NCBI GenBank assembly: GCA_022801925.1
Contig: JAAWTG010000016.1
Coordinates: forward strand, 1-57,964
DNA from: Clostridia bacterium
Lineage (GTDB): Bacteria > Bacillota > Clostridia > RUG12999
Length of the DNA stretch: 57,964 nucleotides
Reading direction: 5' to 3'
The notes below the pieces were generated by a model. It ran no database searches. It was given only the letters and a program-made list of their open reading frames with translations, and had not been told where the DNA came from. The translations under genes and the position numbers were made by a program. This document shows positions 8,252 through 17,104 of the stretch, piece by piece. How positions within the stretch are numbered: position 1 is the stretch's first letter; each line of letters begins with the position of its first letter.

Positions 8252-10852
8252 ATGAAGAAAAGAATATTGGCTTTATTTGTTGCTGTTTTACTGGCGGGAA
8301 CGCTGGTAAACGTTGGTGCGACAGAGGAAAATGCGCAAACGGAACCATCTTATCAAGTGGCGTTTTTAACAAAGCTTGGCATATTGCCGAACGATTTCAA
8401 TGCGGACGCAACATATACAAAGGCAGAATTTGTCTGTTTGGTGATGAAAGCGCTTGGCGGTGCAGAGAATTTTGGGACAGGGGACAAGGTATATTTTCTT
8501 GATGTGACGCAGGAACGCGCCGATTATGCGGCAATTTATGCAGCGGCGGCGCTTGGCATTGTTCGCGGAGAAGAAAATTATCTGTTTAATCCTGATAAAA
8601 CCATTTCCTATGAAGAGGCTGTCAGCATTGCAGTGAATGCTATGGGATATAACGTCAAAGCTATGGTAAACGGCGGCTATCCGGCGGGATATATCATGGT
8701 AGCGCGGGATGTTGGTATTTTGGTGAACGTTGGGAACGAAGCAAAGAGCGGCAATCTTGCCAATTTGATTTTTAATATGATGAAGGAACCCATGCTTGCC
8801 ACATCTACCGTCTCAAATGAATACGTGACCTATCAGGGAGACGACGAGGACTATACAATACTGCATGTATATTGGAATATAAAATTAGGAAAAGGCATGG
8901 TGACGGAAACCGCTGAAACATCGCTGAGCGGCGCGGGCAGAATGGGTAAAGGAAATGTGCGGATTGGCGACAATGTGTTTTCGCAGGAGGATACAAACGC
9001 GGCAAACTATTTTGGCTATCAGGTAGAATTCTTTTACAAAGACGAAAATGAAACAGTCAATCCCTTGGTTTATGTCTATACAAAAAGCAAAATGAACACC
9101 GAAAAACAGATTGCTGCAGCGGATATTCGCAGCGTTGATATGCTCAGCCGCACCATCAGCTACTATGACGGCGCCAGAACAGGAAAAGAAAGTTTCGCCG
9201 CTGCGGTATATGTAGTCTATAACGGTGTTGTATTAACTGATTATACAGAAGAAGACCTCATGCCGGACTACGGAAATATTACGCTGCTGGACAACAATAA
9301 CGACGGCGTGTACGAATTTATTTTTGTGAATGAAATCCACTATTTTGTTGTCGGTTCAGCGAATGAAAGTGCAATGAAAATTTATGAAAAATATACCGGT
9401 GAAACATTGGACTTAAGCGGACAGAGTGTTTCTGTTAGAATCACCAAGGACGGCGCTGAATTTTCTTTGTCCAAACTGGCGGCATATCATGTGCTGAGCG
9501 TGAAGGCAAGCCGCGATGCCACAAAATATGACATTACCGTATCGGATAAAGTGGTGAAAGGAAAAGTGGAGTCGATTGATTCCGAAGGTGATATCACCAT
9601 TAACGGCAGCGTATATGAAGTTTATAAAAATATTGAAAACAGACCGAAACTGGGAGATACGGGAGCATTTTATATCAGCGCAGAAGGGCTGTTGGTAGCA
9701 GCGGAACGGACACATGTACAGAGAGTTGCAGTTGTTTGTGAACTCGGGACAGCGGCGGCGCTTGATAACGGTTATCAAATGAAGGTTGTCACAGCAAACG
9801 GAGAGGCTGTTTGGAATCTGGCAAACAAAGTGAAACTGAATGACACGACTGTAACGGCAATGAACGCATTTAATACGCTTCGCGAATTATACAGCGATAA
9901 GAGCAACAGCCGGATTATAGATTATGAACTAAACAACAGCGGCGAACTCCAAACGATTAATACGCCACAGAACAATACGGACGGCAGCATAAAATATGAC
10001 GAATCGGTGCTGACAATGGATTTTGAAACCACCGCAGGTCACCGATATTTCAACCAATTGTTGGGCGCAAAATATAAACTGAACAGCGATTGTACCGTAG
10101 TGTATACCTCAATGATAGATGCAGAAGGGAAAATGGATCCGGACTATGTTGCTATCGGAACGGTTGGCGCGCTGGAATCGGGGGACAGCTATAACAATTT
10201 CAGACTGTATTCCATTGACGAATATCAATGTGCAAGTATTATGGAACTAACCAACCGTACGTCAAAAGGAAGCGCAATGGATTTTTCCTATGATGCGCAG
10301 GCGTTCATTGTTGCTAAAATTGCGCGGGAGACGGACAAAGAAGGTATGCAGGCAACCAAAATTTATGGTTATCAGGGCGGTTCCTATACATCAGCGCTGT
10401 TTAACGGCGAAAGCACAGTAGATGACCAATATCCCAATACCGTATCAACGCCGATTCAATCTCCAGCTGATTTGAAAGTGGGCGATATGCTGCAATTGAC
10501 GCGTGATGATAATGGTATCGTGACAACCTACCGCGTACTTTATAACATTGTGGATGGGCTGGAAGAGAAAGAAATCATGCAGCACCTCGGTTCCGGATAT
10601 CAGGGATATCCGCATATAGACACCGCGATGGGGACGGTGGAACGGTATTCGGACGATGTTATGCTTGTGAAGGTTGGAAGCGTAACAAACTTGTATTTGA
10701 CGAACAATCCTAAGGTTTATAAATATAAAGATGGTGAAATTGAAGAAGCGGTGCTTGGCGATGTAGAAGCGTCCGCATTGACTGGACATGGCAGCAAGGT
10801 GCTCGTACATGCAAACCAGAAAAAGATTCAGGAGTTGATTATATTTGAATAA
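8252..10852 (+). CDS. Secreted protein with N-terminal SLH repeats, otherwise unknown
   Basis: An 866-residue exported protein. The signal peptide is MKKRILALFVAVLLAGTLV followed by NVGA. SLH-type repeats fill about residues 35-185 (for example YTKAEFVCLVMKALGG and FNPDKTISYEEAVSIAVNAMG). The remaining 680 residues are beta-rich with no motif I recognise. Proteins with this layout are often found beside LplB/YtcP-type sugar permeases in Clostridia and Paenibacilli, so a role as a surface scaffold for glycan capture is plausible but inferred. The gene starts three bases after the first SLH gene and overlaps the permease gene by eight bases, so it is in the same operon. Confidence 0.8.
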   Translation: MKKRILALFVAVLLAGTLVNVGATEENAQTEPSYQVAFLTKLGILPNDFNADATYTKAEFVCLVMKALGGAENFGTGDKVYFLDVTQERADYAAIYAAAALGIVRGEENYLFNPDKTISYEEAVSIAVNAMGYNVKAMVNGGYPAGYIMVARDVGILVNVGNEAKSGNLANLIFNMMKEPMLATSTVSNEYVTYQGDDEDYTILHVYWNIKLGKGMVTETAETSLSGAGRMGKGNVRIGDNVFSQEDTNAANYFGYQVEFFYKDENETVNPLVYVYTKSKMNTEKQIAAADIRSVDMLSRTISYYDGARTGKESFAAAVYVVYNGVVLTDYTEEDLMPDYGNITLLDNNNDGVYEFIFVNEIHYFVVGSANESAMKIYEKYTGETLDLSGQSVSVRITKDGAEFSLSKLAAYHVLSVKASRDATKYDITVSDKVVKGKVESIDSEGDITINGSVYEVYKNIENRPKLGDTGAFYISAEGLLVAAERTHVQRVAVVCELGTAAALDNGYQMKVVTANGEAVWNLANKVKLNDTTVTAMNAFNTLRELYSDKSNSRIIDYELNNSGELQTINTPQNNTDGSIKYDESVLTMDFETTAGHRYFNQLLGAKYKLNSDCTVVYTSMIDAEGKMDPDYVAIGTVGALESGDSYNNFRLYSIDEYQCASIMELTNRTSKGSAMDFSYDAQAFIVAKIARETDKEGMQATKIYGYQGGSYTSALFNGESTVDDQYPNTVSTPIQSPADLKVGDMLQLTRDDNGIVTTYRVLYNIVDGLEEKEIMQHLGSGYQGYPHIDTAMGTVERYSDDVMLVKVGSVTNLYLTNNPKVYKYKDGEIEEAVLGDVEASALTGHGSKVLVHANQKKIQELIIFE

Positions 10853-11759
10853 AAGTAATTCTTTGCTGCGACGCGCAGTGCGTCAGCGGTATCTGTTGAT
10901 ATTGCTACTTCCAGGACTGATTTATTTTGTAGTATTTAAATATGTGCCGATGTATGGAATCATCATTGCCTTTAAAGATTATGATTTTATGCGCGGTATC
11001 AGCGGTAGCGCGTGGGTGGGGTTAAAATATTTTAAAGAATTTTTCGCAAGTCCTTACTGTTTTCGGCTGATTAAAAACACGTTTTTGCTCAGCGCGGTGA
11101 ATTTGGTTTTGGGGTTTCCCATTCCAATCATTTTAGCGCTGCTGCTCAATGAACTGAAAAGCCAAAAACTGAAAAAATTGACGCAAACGGCAAGTTATTT
11201 GCCCTATTTCCTGTCCACTGTTGTGGTGATAGGCATTTTGCAGCAACTGGTTTCACCCAGCAGCGGCGTTATTAATGCCCTGCGGAACATGATGGGCAAA
11301 GAGAGTATTAATTTCTTTATGGAAAAGCAATATTTCATTCCGCTATATGTCATGACGGAGATTTGGCAAAAGGCAGGATATGACGCAATTATCTATATTT
11401 CTGCTTTAGCCGGAATTGACATGGCGCTCTATGAAGCGGCAAAAATTGACGGAGCGGGACGCTGGAGATGTTTGTGGAACATCACGCTTCCATCGCTGTT
11501 GCCGACCATTTCTATTTTGCTGATTCTAAAGTTGGGTCATTTGATGGACGTTGGATATGAAAAGGTGCTACTGATGTATAATCCGAGCATTTATGAAACA
11601 GCGGATATTATTTCAACGTTTGTATACCGGACAGGAATTAAAAATGCGAACTACAGTTTTGCAGCGGCGGTGGGTCTGATGAACTCTGTTGTCGCATTGG
11701 TTTTGATTTTTGTGTCAAACCGCTGCAGCAATAAATTGTCCGGCGACGGACTGTGGTAA
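10845..11759 (+). CDS. Carbohydrate ABC transporter permease, LplB family
   Basis: A 304-residue integral membrane protein with about six hydrophobic segments and the permease EAA loop YEAAKIDGAGRWRCLWNITL, which docks with the ATPase. It matches the LplB/UgpA-like permeases of oligosaccharide importers, which begin with a basic N-terminus and LLLPGLIYFVVFKYVPMYG. The start is a TTG at 10845 with CAGGAG upstream, overlapping the previous gene by eight bases. It pairs with the permease that follows. No ATP-binding subunit is encoded nearby; such importers commonly share one multitask ATPase (MsmX type), which is probably encoded elsewhere. Confidence 0.93.
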   Translation: MNKSNSLLRRAVRQRYLLILLLPGLIYFVVFKYVPMYGIIIAFKDYDFMRGISGSAWVGLKYFKEFFASPYCFRLIKNTFLLSAVNLVLGFPIPIILALLLNELKSQKLKKLTQTASYLPYFLSTVVVIGILQQLVSPSSGVINALRNMMGKESINFFMEKQYFIPLYVMTEIWQKAGYDAIIYISALAGIDMALYEAAKIDGAGRWRCLWNITLPSLLPTISILLILKLGHLMDVGYEKVLLMYNPSIYETADIISTFVYRTGIKNANYSFAAAVGLMNSVVALVLIFVSNRCSNKLSGDGLW

Positions 11760-11774
11760 AGGAGGGGAAATGGA

Positions 11775-12659
11775 ATGAAACAACGAGAAGGAATTGGCTC
11801 AAGGATTTTTGATGGGATAAATATAGGTATTATGGTTGTTATCATTGCGGTTTCCATTTATCCTTTGATTTATCTGATTTCAAAATCACTCAGCGGTGTG
11901 GAATATGTAAAAGCAAATTTGGTATATCTGTATCCGCGGGGCTTCAATCTGGACGCATATCGGGATGTAATTAAAAACACGCTTTTTTGGATTTCCTATA
12001 AAAACACGATTGTTTATACGGTTATTGGTACTGTTTTGAATTTGGCGTTCACGTCGTCTATGGCATTTTGCCTTTCCAGGCGGGAACTGTTGTTCAGAAA
12101 GACGATTACCATGCTGGTTATTTTCACCATGTTTTTCGGCGGCGGACTTATTCCCAATTTTTTGCTGGTAAAATGGCTGGGAATGTATGATACCATGTGG
12201 TCTTTGATTCTGCCGGGAACAATCAGTACATACAACATGATTATCGTACGGACTTATATGAAAACGATTCCGGAGGATGTGATAGAATCGGTGCGGATAG
12301 ATGGTGGAAACGAACTGCAAATTTTCTATAAAATTATTTTGCCGCTGTCAAAACCGGTTTTGGCAACAATTGGGTTGTTCTATGCGATAGGACACTGGAA
12401 CTCCTATTTTAACGCAATGATTTATTTGAAAACGAATATCAAATTTCCGGTTCAGCTTGTACTCAAAGAAATGATTGTGGACCAAAATATGCAGTCTGTG
12501 TCGACGGCGGCGTATGAATCGTTAAACCAGCAGCCGCTGACCAGTGAAATGCTGGTTGCAGCGTCTATTGTGATTACGCTGATTCCGGTGTTGATTATAT
12601 ATCCGTTTGTACAGAAGTTTTTTGTGAAGGGCATTATGATAGGGTCTGTAAAGGGATAA
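11775..12659 (+). CDS. Carbohydrate ABC transporter permease, YtcP/AraQ-like
   Basis: A 294-residue second permease with six hydrophobic segments and the EAA-type loop IESVRIDGGNELQIFYKIIL, then PLSKPVLATIGLFYAIGHWNSYF, typical of YtcP/LplC. It starts 15 bases after the LplB-type gene behind AAAGGAGGGG and forms the membrane heterodimer of the importer with it. The C-terminus KGIMIGSVKG is the usual family ending. The substrate is not deducible from sequence; the neighbouring beta-helix proteins suggest a plant cell-wall oligosaccharide. Confidence 0.93.
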   Translation: MKQREGIGSRIFDGINIGIMVVIIAVSIYPLIYLISKSLSGVEYVKANLVYLYPRGFNLDAYRDVIKNTLFWISYKNTIVYTVIGTVLNLAFTSSMAFCLSRRELLFRKTITMLVIFTMFFGGGLIPNFLLVKWLGMYDTMWSLILPGTISTYNMIIVRTYMKTIPEDVIESVRIDGGNELQIFYKIILPLSKPVLATIGLFYAIGHWNSYFNAMIYLKTNIKFPVQLVLKEMIVDQNMQSVSTAAYESLNQQPLTSEMLVAASIVITLIPVLIIYPFVQKFFVKGIMIGSVKG

Positions 12660-12687
12660 GAAAAAAGAAAAAGAAAGGCGGATTGTT

Positions 12688-14235
12688 ATGAAAGGGAAAA
12701 AACTATTGGCGGGAGCACTTATTTTAAGCCTGTCTGCGGGAATACTCGGCGGATGCACAGGGAAAGAGGGTGCGGAGAATGAAACGCTCAAGCTGGAAAT
12801 GATGGTATGCAATGACGGCGGCGACAACGACATCAGCAATTACATGATTGTGAAAAAGTTTCAGGAAAAATTTAATATTGACTTAAAATTAACACAAAAC
12901 AGTATCAACAGCCATTTGGAAAAACTGGATTTGCTTGCAGCGGCAAATGAACTGCCGGATATTATTTCGCCGCTGCCGGAGGTGCAGTCTAAAAACTTCG
13001 GCAGCAAAGGGGCATTGGTTCCGGTTGATAAATATTTGGACATCATGCCTGATTTTAAAAATTATATTGAAGCGGATAAAGTGGTATATACCTCTATGCT
13101 CGCAAACGACGGACATTTTTATTCCATTCCCAAAATCAATTTGTTGCCGGAATATAAATGGTGTTCCATCATCAGAAGCGATTTAGTGGAGGAGACCGGC
13201 AAAGAAATGCCAACGACGATGGAAGAATTGATAGAGGTTCTTTCGGCGATTAAGGAAAAACACCCCAATATTGTGGGTGTGGTCAATGCGGATAAAATGA
13301 ATTTCTTGCAAGCATACGGCGTTATGTATAACACAAGTCGTGAAATGTTTTATGACAATATGCAGGATAAATGGGTTTACGGTCCAACGAATGATGGATA
13401 TCGCGAATTGATTGAAGATTTCCACGAAATGAATCAAAAAGGTATCTTGGATAAAGAATTTTTCACTGCGTCCGTGGAACAGTGGGAAGAAAAAGTCGTT
13501 GGTGAAACCGGTGTGTTCACTTTGTATTGGGTCAACCGTGCCGGCATGGAAAATGAAGCGCATAAAGCGCTGCATCCGAATGACACAAAATTTAATTTGA
13601 AACTCATCAAACCGCTTAAAACAAATTATTATCCCAAACAGAGAATCAATAAATCACAGGAAATTGGAACCTATTCCGCCTTTGGTGTATCGTCCAAAGT
13701 GAAAGATGTGCAGCGTGTGATGAAGGCAATTAACTATCTTTATACAGATGAAGGTGCGAATGCGCTGCAATGGGGCGAAGAAGGCGTACACTACACAGTG
13801 GAGGACGGACGCAAAAAATTTATGGACTATGTGAAAATTTCCTATAACCCGAATGGGACGGAAAGTTTAACGGCAACGCAGGGAATTAACAGCCAACATT
13901 TCATGCGGTTGATGAAAAACGATGGTATTTCCACACTGTATCCCGGGGCACAGGAGTATATGCAGGAGATAAAAGACAGCGGCGTAGAGGAATATGAAAA
14001 CAATTATAAAATACAGCTTACCTTTACAGAAGAAGAGGAAGACCAAATCCGTGTGATAACAACAAATCTGGAAACATTTGTAGAAGAAAATACGATTAAT
14101 TTTATTATTGGCACAAAGCCGATGAGTGAATATGACAGCTTTATCCAAAATGTAAAAGCATCAGGCGCGGAGCAATTGGAGCAAATTTATGCAGAGGCAT
14201 ACAAACGCTATTTAGACTTGGCAAAAGGAGTGTAA
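12688..14235 (+). CDS. Extracellular solute-binding lipoprotein for the sugar ABC importer
   Basis: A 515-residue lipoprotein with signal sequence and lipobox ILGGC (acylated Cys23). The body fits the large LplA/family 1 carbohydrate-binding proteins that partner LplB/YtcP permeases: EMMVCNDGGDNDISNY near the mature start, and late LYTDEGANALQWGEEGVHY, a recurring block in these proteins. It would capture an oligosaccharide outside the membrane and deliver it to the two permeases encoded just upstream. AGAAAGGCGG precedes the ATG, and the gene is followed after three bases by the beta-helix gene, so all are cotranscribed. Confidence 0.92.
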   Translation: MKGKKLLAGALILSLSAGILGGCTGKEGAENETLKLEMMVCNDGGDNDISNYMIVKKFQEKFNIDLKLTQNSINSHLEKLDLLAAANELPDIISPLPEVQSKNFGSKGALVPVDKYLDIMPDFKNYIEADKVVYTSMLANDGHFYSIPKINLLPEYKWCSIIRSDLVEETGKEMPTTMEELIEVLSAIKEKHPNIVGVVNADKMNFLQAYGVMYNTSREMFYDNMQDKWVYGPTNDGYRELIEDFHEMNQKGILDKEFFTASVEQWEEKVVGETGVFTLYWVNRAGMENEAHKALHPNDTKFNLKLIKPLKTNYYPKQRINKSQEIGTYSAFGVSSKVKDVQRVMKAINYLYTDEGANALQWGEEGVHYTVEDGRKKFMDYVKISYNPNGTESLTATQGINSQHFMRLMKNDGISTLYPGAQEYMQEIKDSGVEEYENNYKIQLTFTEEEEDQIRVITTNLETFVEENTINFIIGTKPMSEYDSFIQNVKASGAEQLEQIYAEAYKRYLDLAKGV

Positions 14236-14238
14236 AAG

Positions 14239-16968
14239 ATGAAAAAGAAGCTCTTATGTTTGATTCTGGTGTTGTTGATGATACCATGTTACGGTTTTGG
14301 TGAAAATTCCATTTCGGTGACGGTAGATGGGGTTACGGTGAACCTTACAGAAACGCAGCCCTATTCCAAAAATGGGACTGTCATGCTGCCGGTTCGCGCA
14401 GTCGGCACCGCCGCAGGAAGTCAAGTCCGGTGGAACGAAAAGTCGCAGCGTGTTATTGTGGAAGGTAAAAACAGTATTATTACGCTGGAAATCGGAAGCA
14501 CGGAGGTATATGTAAACGGCGAAAAGAAAAGCATGAATGCAGCGCCGGAAGTGCAAAACGGAACGACCTATGTACCGCTGGAATTTGTTGCCAATATATT
14601 GGAAATGGAAGCGGTATATGCGAATAGTACCGTGGCAATCAGTACCGGAAATTCCAATGTCTCCGGAGAAATTGCGGAAAAAACAAACAGCATCTTAAAA
14701 AATATTACCGGCGCGCAGGAGTTTGAAGTACAGCGTCCGCAGGATAACGGTATTGTTGTGGATGTGACCGACTATGGCGCATCGCCCAGCAATACGCCGC
14801 CACAAAACATTGAAGCATTTGAAAAAGCGATTGCAGCAGTGAAAGAAAAAGGCGCATGGAAGCTGAACATTCCCACAGGCGAATATCGCTTGGGCGGCGG
14901 CAAAAAATATGCCATTGAACTGTTTGATATCACGAACTTAAAAATAGAAGGAAACGGTTCCAAGCTGATTTTCAGTCAGCATATCACAAACGAAGCGAAC
15001 GGTGCGTATTTCGGCGTGGAGCGGACAGAAACACTGGAATTGTGTAACATCACGCTGGATTGGGATTGGGATTTATATCCATTGTTTGCTATTGCAAAAG
15101 TGTGCGGCGCCGATGAGAACAAAGGGACAGTTGAGTTTGAAATCGACAATGAATACAGTAAATGTAAATTGGTAGACGGTCTTGTGTACGGCGGCATGTG
15201 TGGTTATGATATTGAAAAACACAATAAGTCGGATTTAAAAGGATATCAGGTTGCGGGAACGATTAACGGTATGGAAAGAACCGGCGAGAATACGGTGCAG
15301 TTGCTATACAATGTGAAAAGCAATGCGGCAAAGGCGAAGATGGGAGACTATGCATTTCTCTATTTCAGAACGCCGCAGTATATCAATGCGTTCCGTATGG
15401 CGGGCAATCGCAATATGACCTTTGACAACATTGAAGTGAATACCGCGCCCTATCAGATTACCTATGCGGACGATTCGGAGTATTATCAGATTATCAACAG
15501 CCGGTTTCAGCCGCAGCCGGGACGGCGGTTCTGTTCCTACGGCGGTTTGGAAACGCATTCTGTAAACGGAAATTTTAAATTGGAAAACTGTATTGTAGAC
15601 GGTGTATGCGATGACATTTTGCATTTGTCCAACCACTTTTTCGGCGGCGGCGTTGAAACAGGCAACCCGAAATTAGACGACCGCACGGTTATGCTGGACT
15701 ATTTGCAGTTTTGGGCGGTGGGCAACGACATCTATGAAGGCGCTAAATTTGTGTGCGGTTCCAAGCAATTTGAAATGTATGACTGGGAATCGACCATTGA
15801 GAGCTTTGAATGGGAGATGAACGTATATACAGGTAACTCCAATCACAGGTGTAAAGTGACGTTTAAAGACCCATTGCCGGAAAACTATGATAAATTTTCC
15901 GTATTCTGGAATGCGGATAAATTTAAAGGGAATTATATTGTGCGCAACAACGAAATGAAAAACAGCATGTGCCATGGATTGTATATCGGTTTGCCGAACG
16001 GACTGATTGAAAACAACAAACTGGACAATTTTGCTTATCCGTCACTGGTGCTGAACTGCGTGATTCGTTGGGGCAGATGGTATATCGGCACGCCGATTGA
16101 CAATGTCATTATCCGTGGCAACGTCATAACAAATAATAATACGGCGCGGCGCGACCCTGCAACGCTCTTTGTCGGCGGCGGGATTGATAACCAGCCGTCC
16201 AACTATTTTCCGGTGGACGGACGCATTGCCAAAAATGTATTGGTAGAGGGCAATGTTGTTGATAATTCTTCTTGGAGCGCCTTTGGCATGTTTTCCGCAA
16301 CGGATACGGTCGTGCGCAACAATAAATTTCTCAATTCCAACAATTTGCCGACAAAACCGCGGTTTAAGGGATGGGGTAGCGTTTATATTGTAGGCTGCGA
16401 TAATATTGTCTTTACTGGAAACGAGATTTCAAACGGATCGGACGCACTGGAAGATGGCGTGTTTGTAGATGATACCAGTTCCACAAATGTCTATGCAGAG
16501 AACAACAAAGGGATTGACAAAGTGAAGAACATGGCGGATTTGGTGGCTGGAATTGAACAGAAATATGATGCGGACGGCAATTTGATTGTGGACGTTGATT
16601 CTTATGGATATACGGAAAGTGCAGGTTCATGGTCAAACAGCACAGGAAGCGGATATTCGGCTGTAACGCGTCAGAGTAGTTCAACAGGTGCGCAGGTGCA
16701 ATGGAAACCCATGCTGGAAAAAGGAAAATATAAGGTTTCTATCTATAAAGTGGCATATGCCGCTTCGTCTGATAATGAAGCCCAAATCATAGTGAAACAT
16801 AAAGACGGAACGTTTGAACGTACTTTGAACTATACGGACGGATCAAGCGGTTGGGTAGAACTGGGCGAGTTTGAATTTGAAGAAGGCAATTTAGGATATG
16901 TGCAAAACACACGTACAAGAAGCACAGCACGCGCCAGTGCGGTTAAGTTTGAAAAAGTTTCAGACTAA
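14239..16968 (+). CDS. Secreted CAO-N plus right-handed beta-helix protein (first of a tandem pair)
   Basis: A 909-residue exported protein. After a signal peptide (about 1-21) a copper-amine-oxidase-N module spans about 26-135, with the typical GTVMLPVRAVGTAAGSQVRW and TYVPLEFVAN blocks; this module is a cell-surface stalk and not an oxidase. From about residue 150 (ILKNITGAQEFEVQRPQDNG) a pectate-lyase-like right-handed parallel beta-helix runs to about 780, beginning with DVTDYGASPSNTPPQNIEAFEKA, the phage-tail/pectate lyase entry motif. A C-terminal beta domain (about 790-909) resembles carbohydrate-binding or golvesin-like modules. It may be a polysaccharide lyase or hydrolase, but no catalytic triad can be named. 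The downstream neighbour is a close paralogue from residue 150 on. Confidence 0.8.
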   Translation: MKKKLLCLILVLLMIPCYGFGENSISVTVDGVTVNLTETQPYSKNGTVMLPVRAVGTAAGSQVRWNEKSQRVIVEGKNSIITLEIGSTEVYVNGEKKSMNAAPEVQNGTTYVPLEFVANILEMEAVYANSTVAISTGNSNVSGEIAEKTNSILKNITGAQEFEVQRPQDNGIVVDVTDYGASPSNTPPQNIEAFEKAIAAVKEKGAWKLNIPTGEYRLGGGKKYAIELFDITNLKIEGNGSKLIFSQHITNEANGAYFGVERTETLELCNITLDWDWDLYPLFAIAKVCGADENKGTVEFEIDNEYSKCKLVDGLVYGGMCGYDIEKHNKSDLKGYQVAGTINGMERTGENTVQLLYNVKSNAAKAKMGDYAFLYFRTPQYINAFRMAGNRNMTFDNIEVNTAPYQITYADDSEYYQIINSRFQPQPGRRFCSYGGLETHSVNGNFKLENCIVDGVCDDILHLSNHFFGGGVETGNPKLDDRTVMLDYLQFWAVGNDIYEGAKFVCGSKQFEMYDWESTIESFEWEMNVYTGNSNHRCKVTFKDPLPENYDKFSVFWNADKFKGNYIVRNNEMKNSMCHGLYIGLPNGLIENNKLDNFAYPSLVLNCVIRWGRWYIGTPIDNVIIRGNVITNNNTARRDPATLFVGGGIDNQPSNYFPVDGRIAKNVLVEGNVVDNSSWSAFGMFSATDTVVRNNKFLNSNNLPTKPRFKGWGSVYIVGCDNIVFTGNEISNGSDALEDGVFVDDTSSTNVYAENNKGIDKVKNMADLVAGIEQKYDADGNLIVDVDSYGYTESAGSWSNSTGSGYSAVTRQSSSTGAQVQWKPMLEKGKYKVSIYKVAYAASSDNEAQIIVKHKDGTFERTLNYTDGSSGWVELGEFEFEEGNLGYVQNTRTRSTARASAVKFEKVSD

Positions 16969-17006
16969 AACCGTTTATGGAAAAATGAGAAAATAGTATG
17001 ATGACA

Positions 17007-17083
17007 AAATGACCCTTGTGACAAGCATAGGCACTGCCGGACGGAAAGGCTGACAGCGAAATATAGCTGCGCAGGGGTCATTT
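17007..17083 (+). promoter_or_regulatory. inverted repeat in the leader of the second beta-helix gene
   Basis: AAATGACCC (17007-17015) and GGGTCATTT (17075-17083) form a 9-base-pair stem enclosing 59 bases, which contain a smaller CAGC/GCTG hairpin. The 3' arm ends six bases before the AAAGGGGAGAG ribosome site. It could partly attenuate readthrough from the upstream operon or control translation of the next gene. There is no T-tract, so a simple terminator is unlikely. Confidence 0.4.
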
Positions 17084-17104
17084 GACAGAAAGGGGAGAGA
17101 TATT

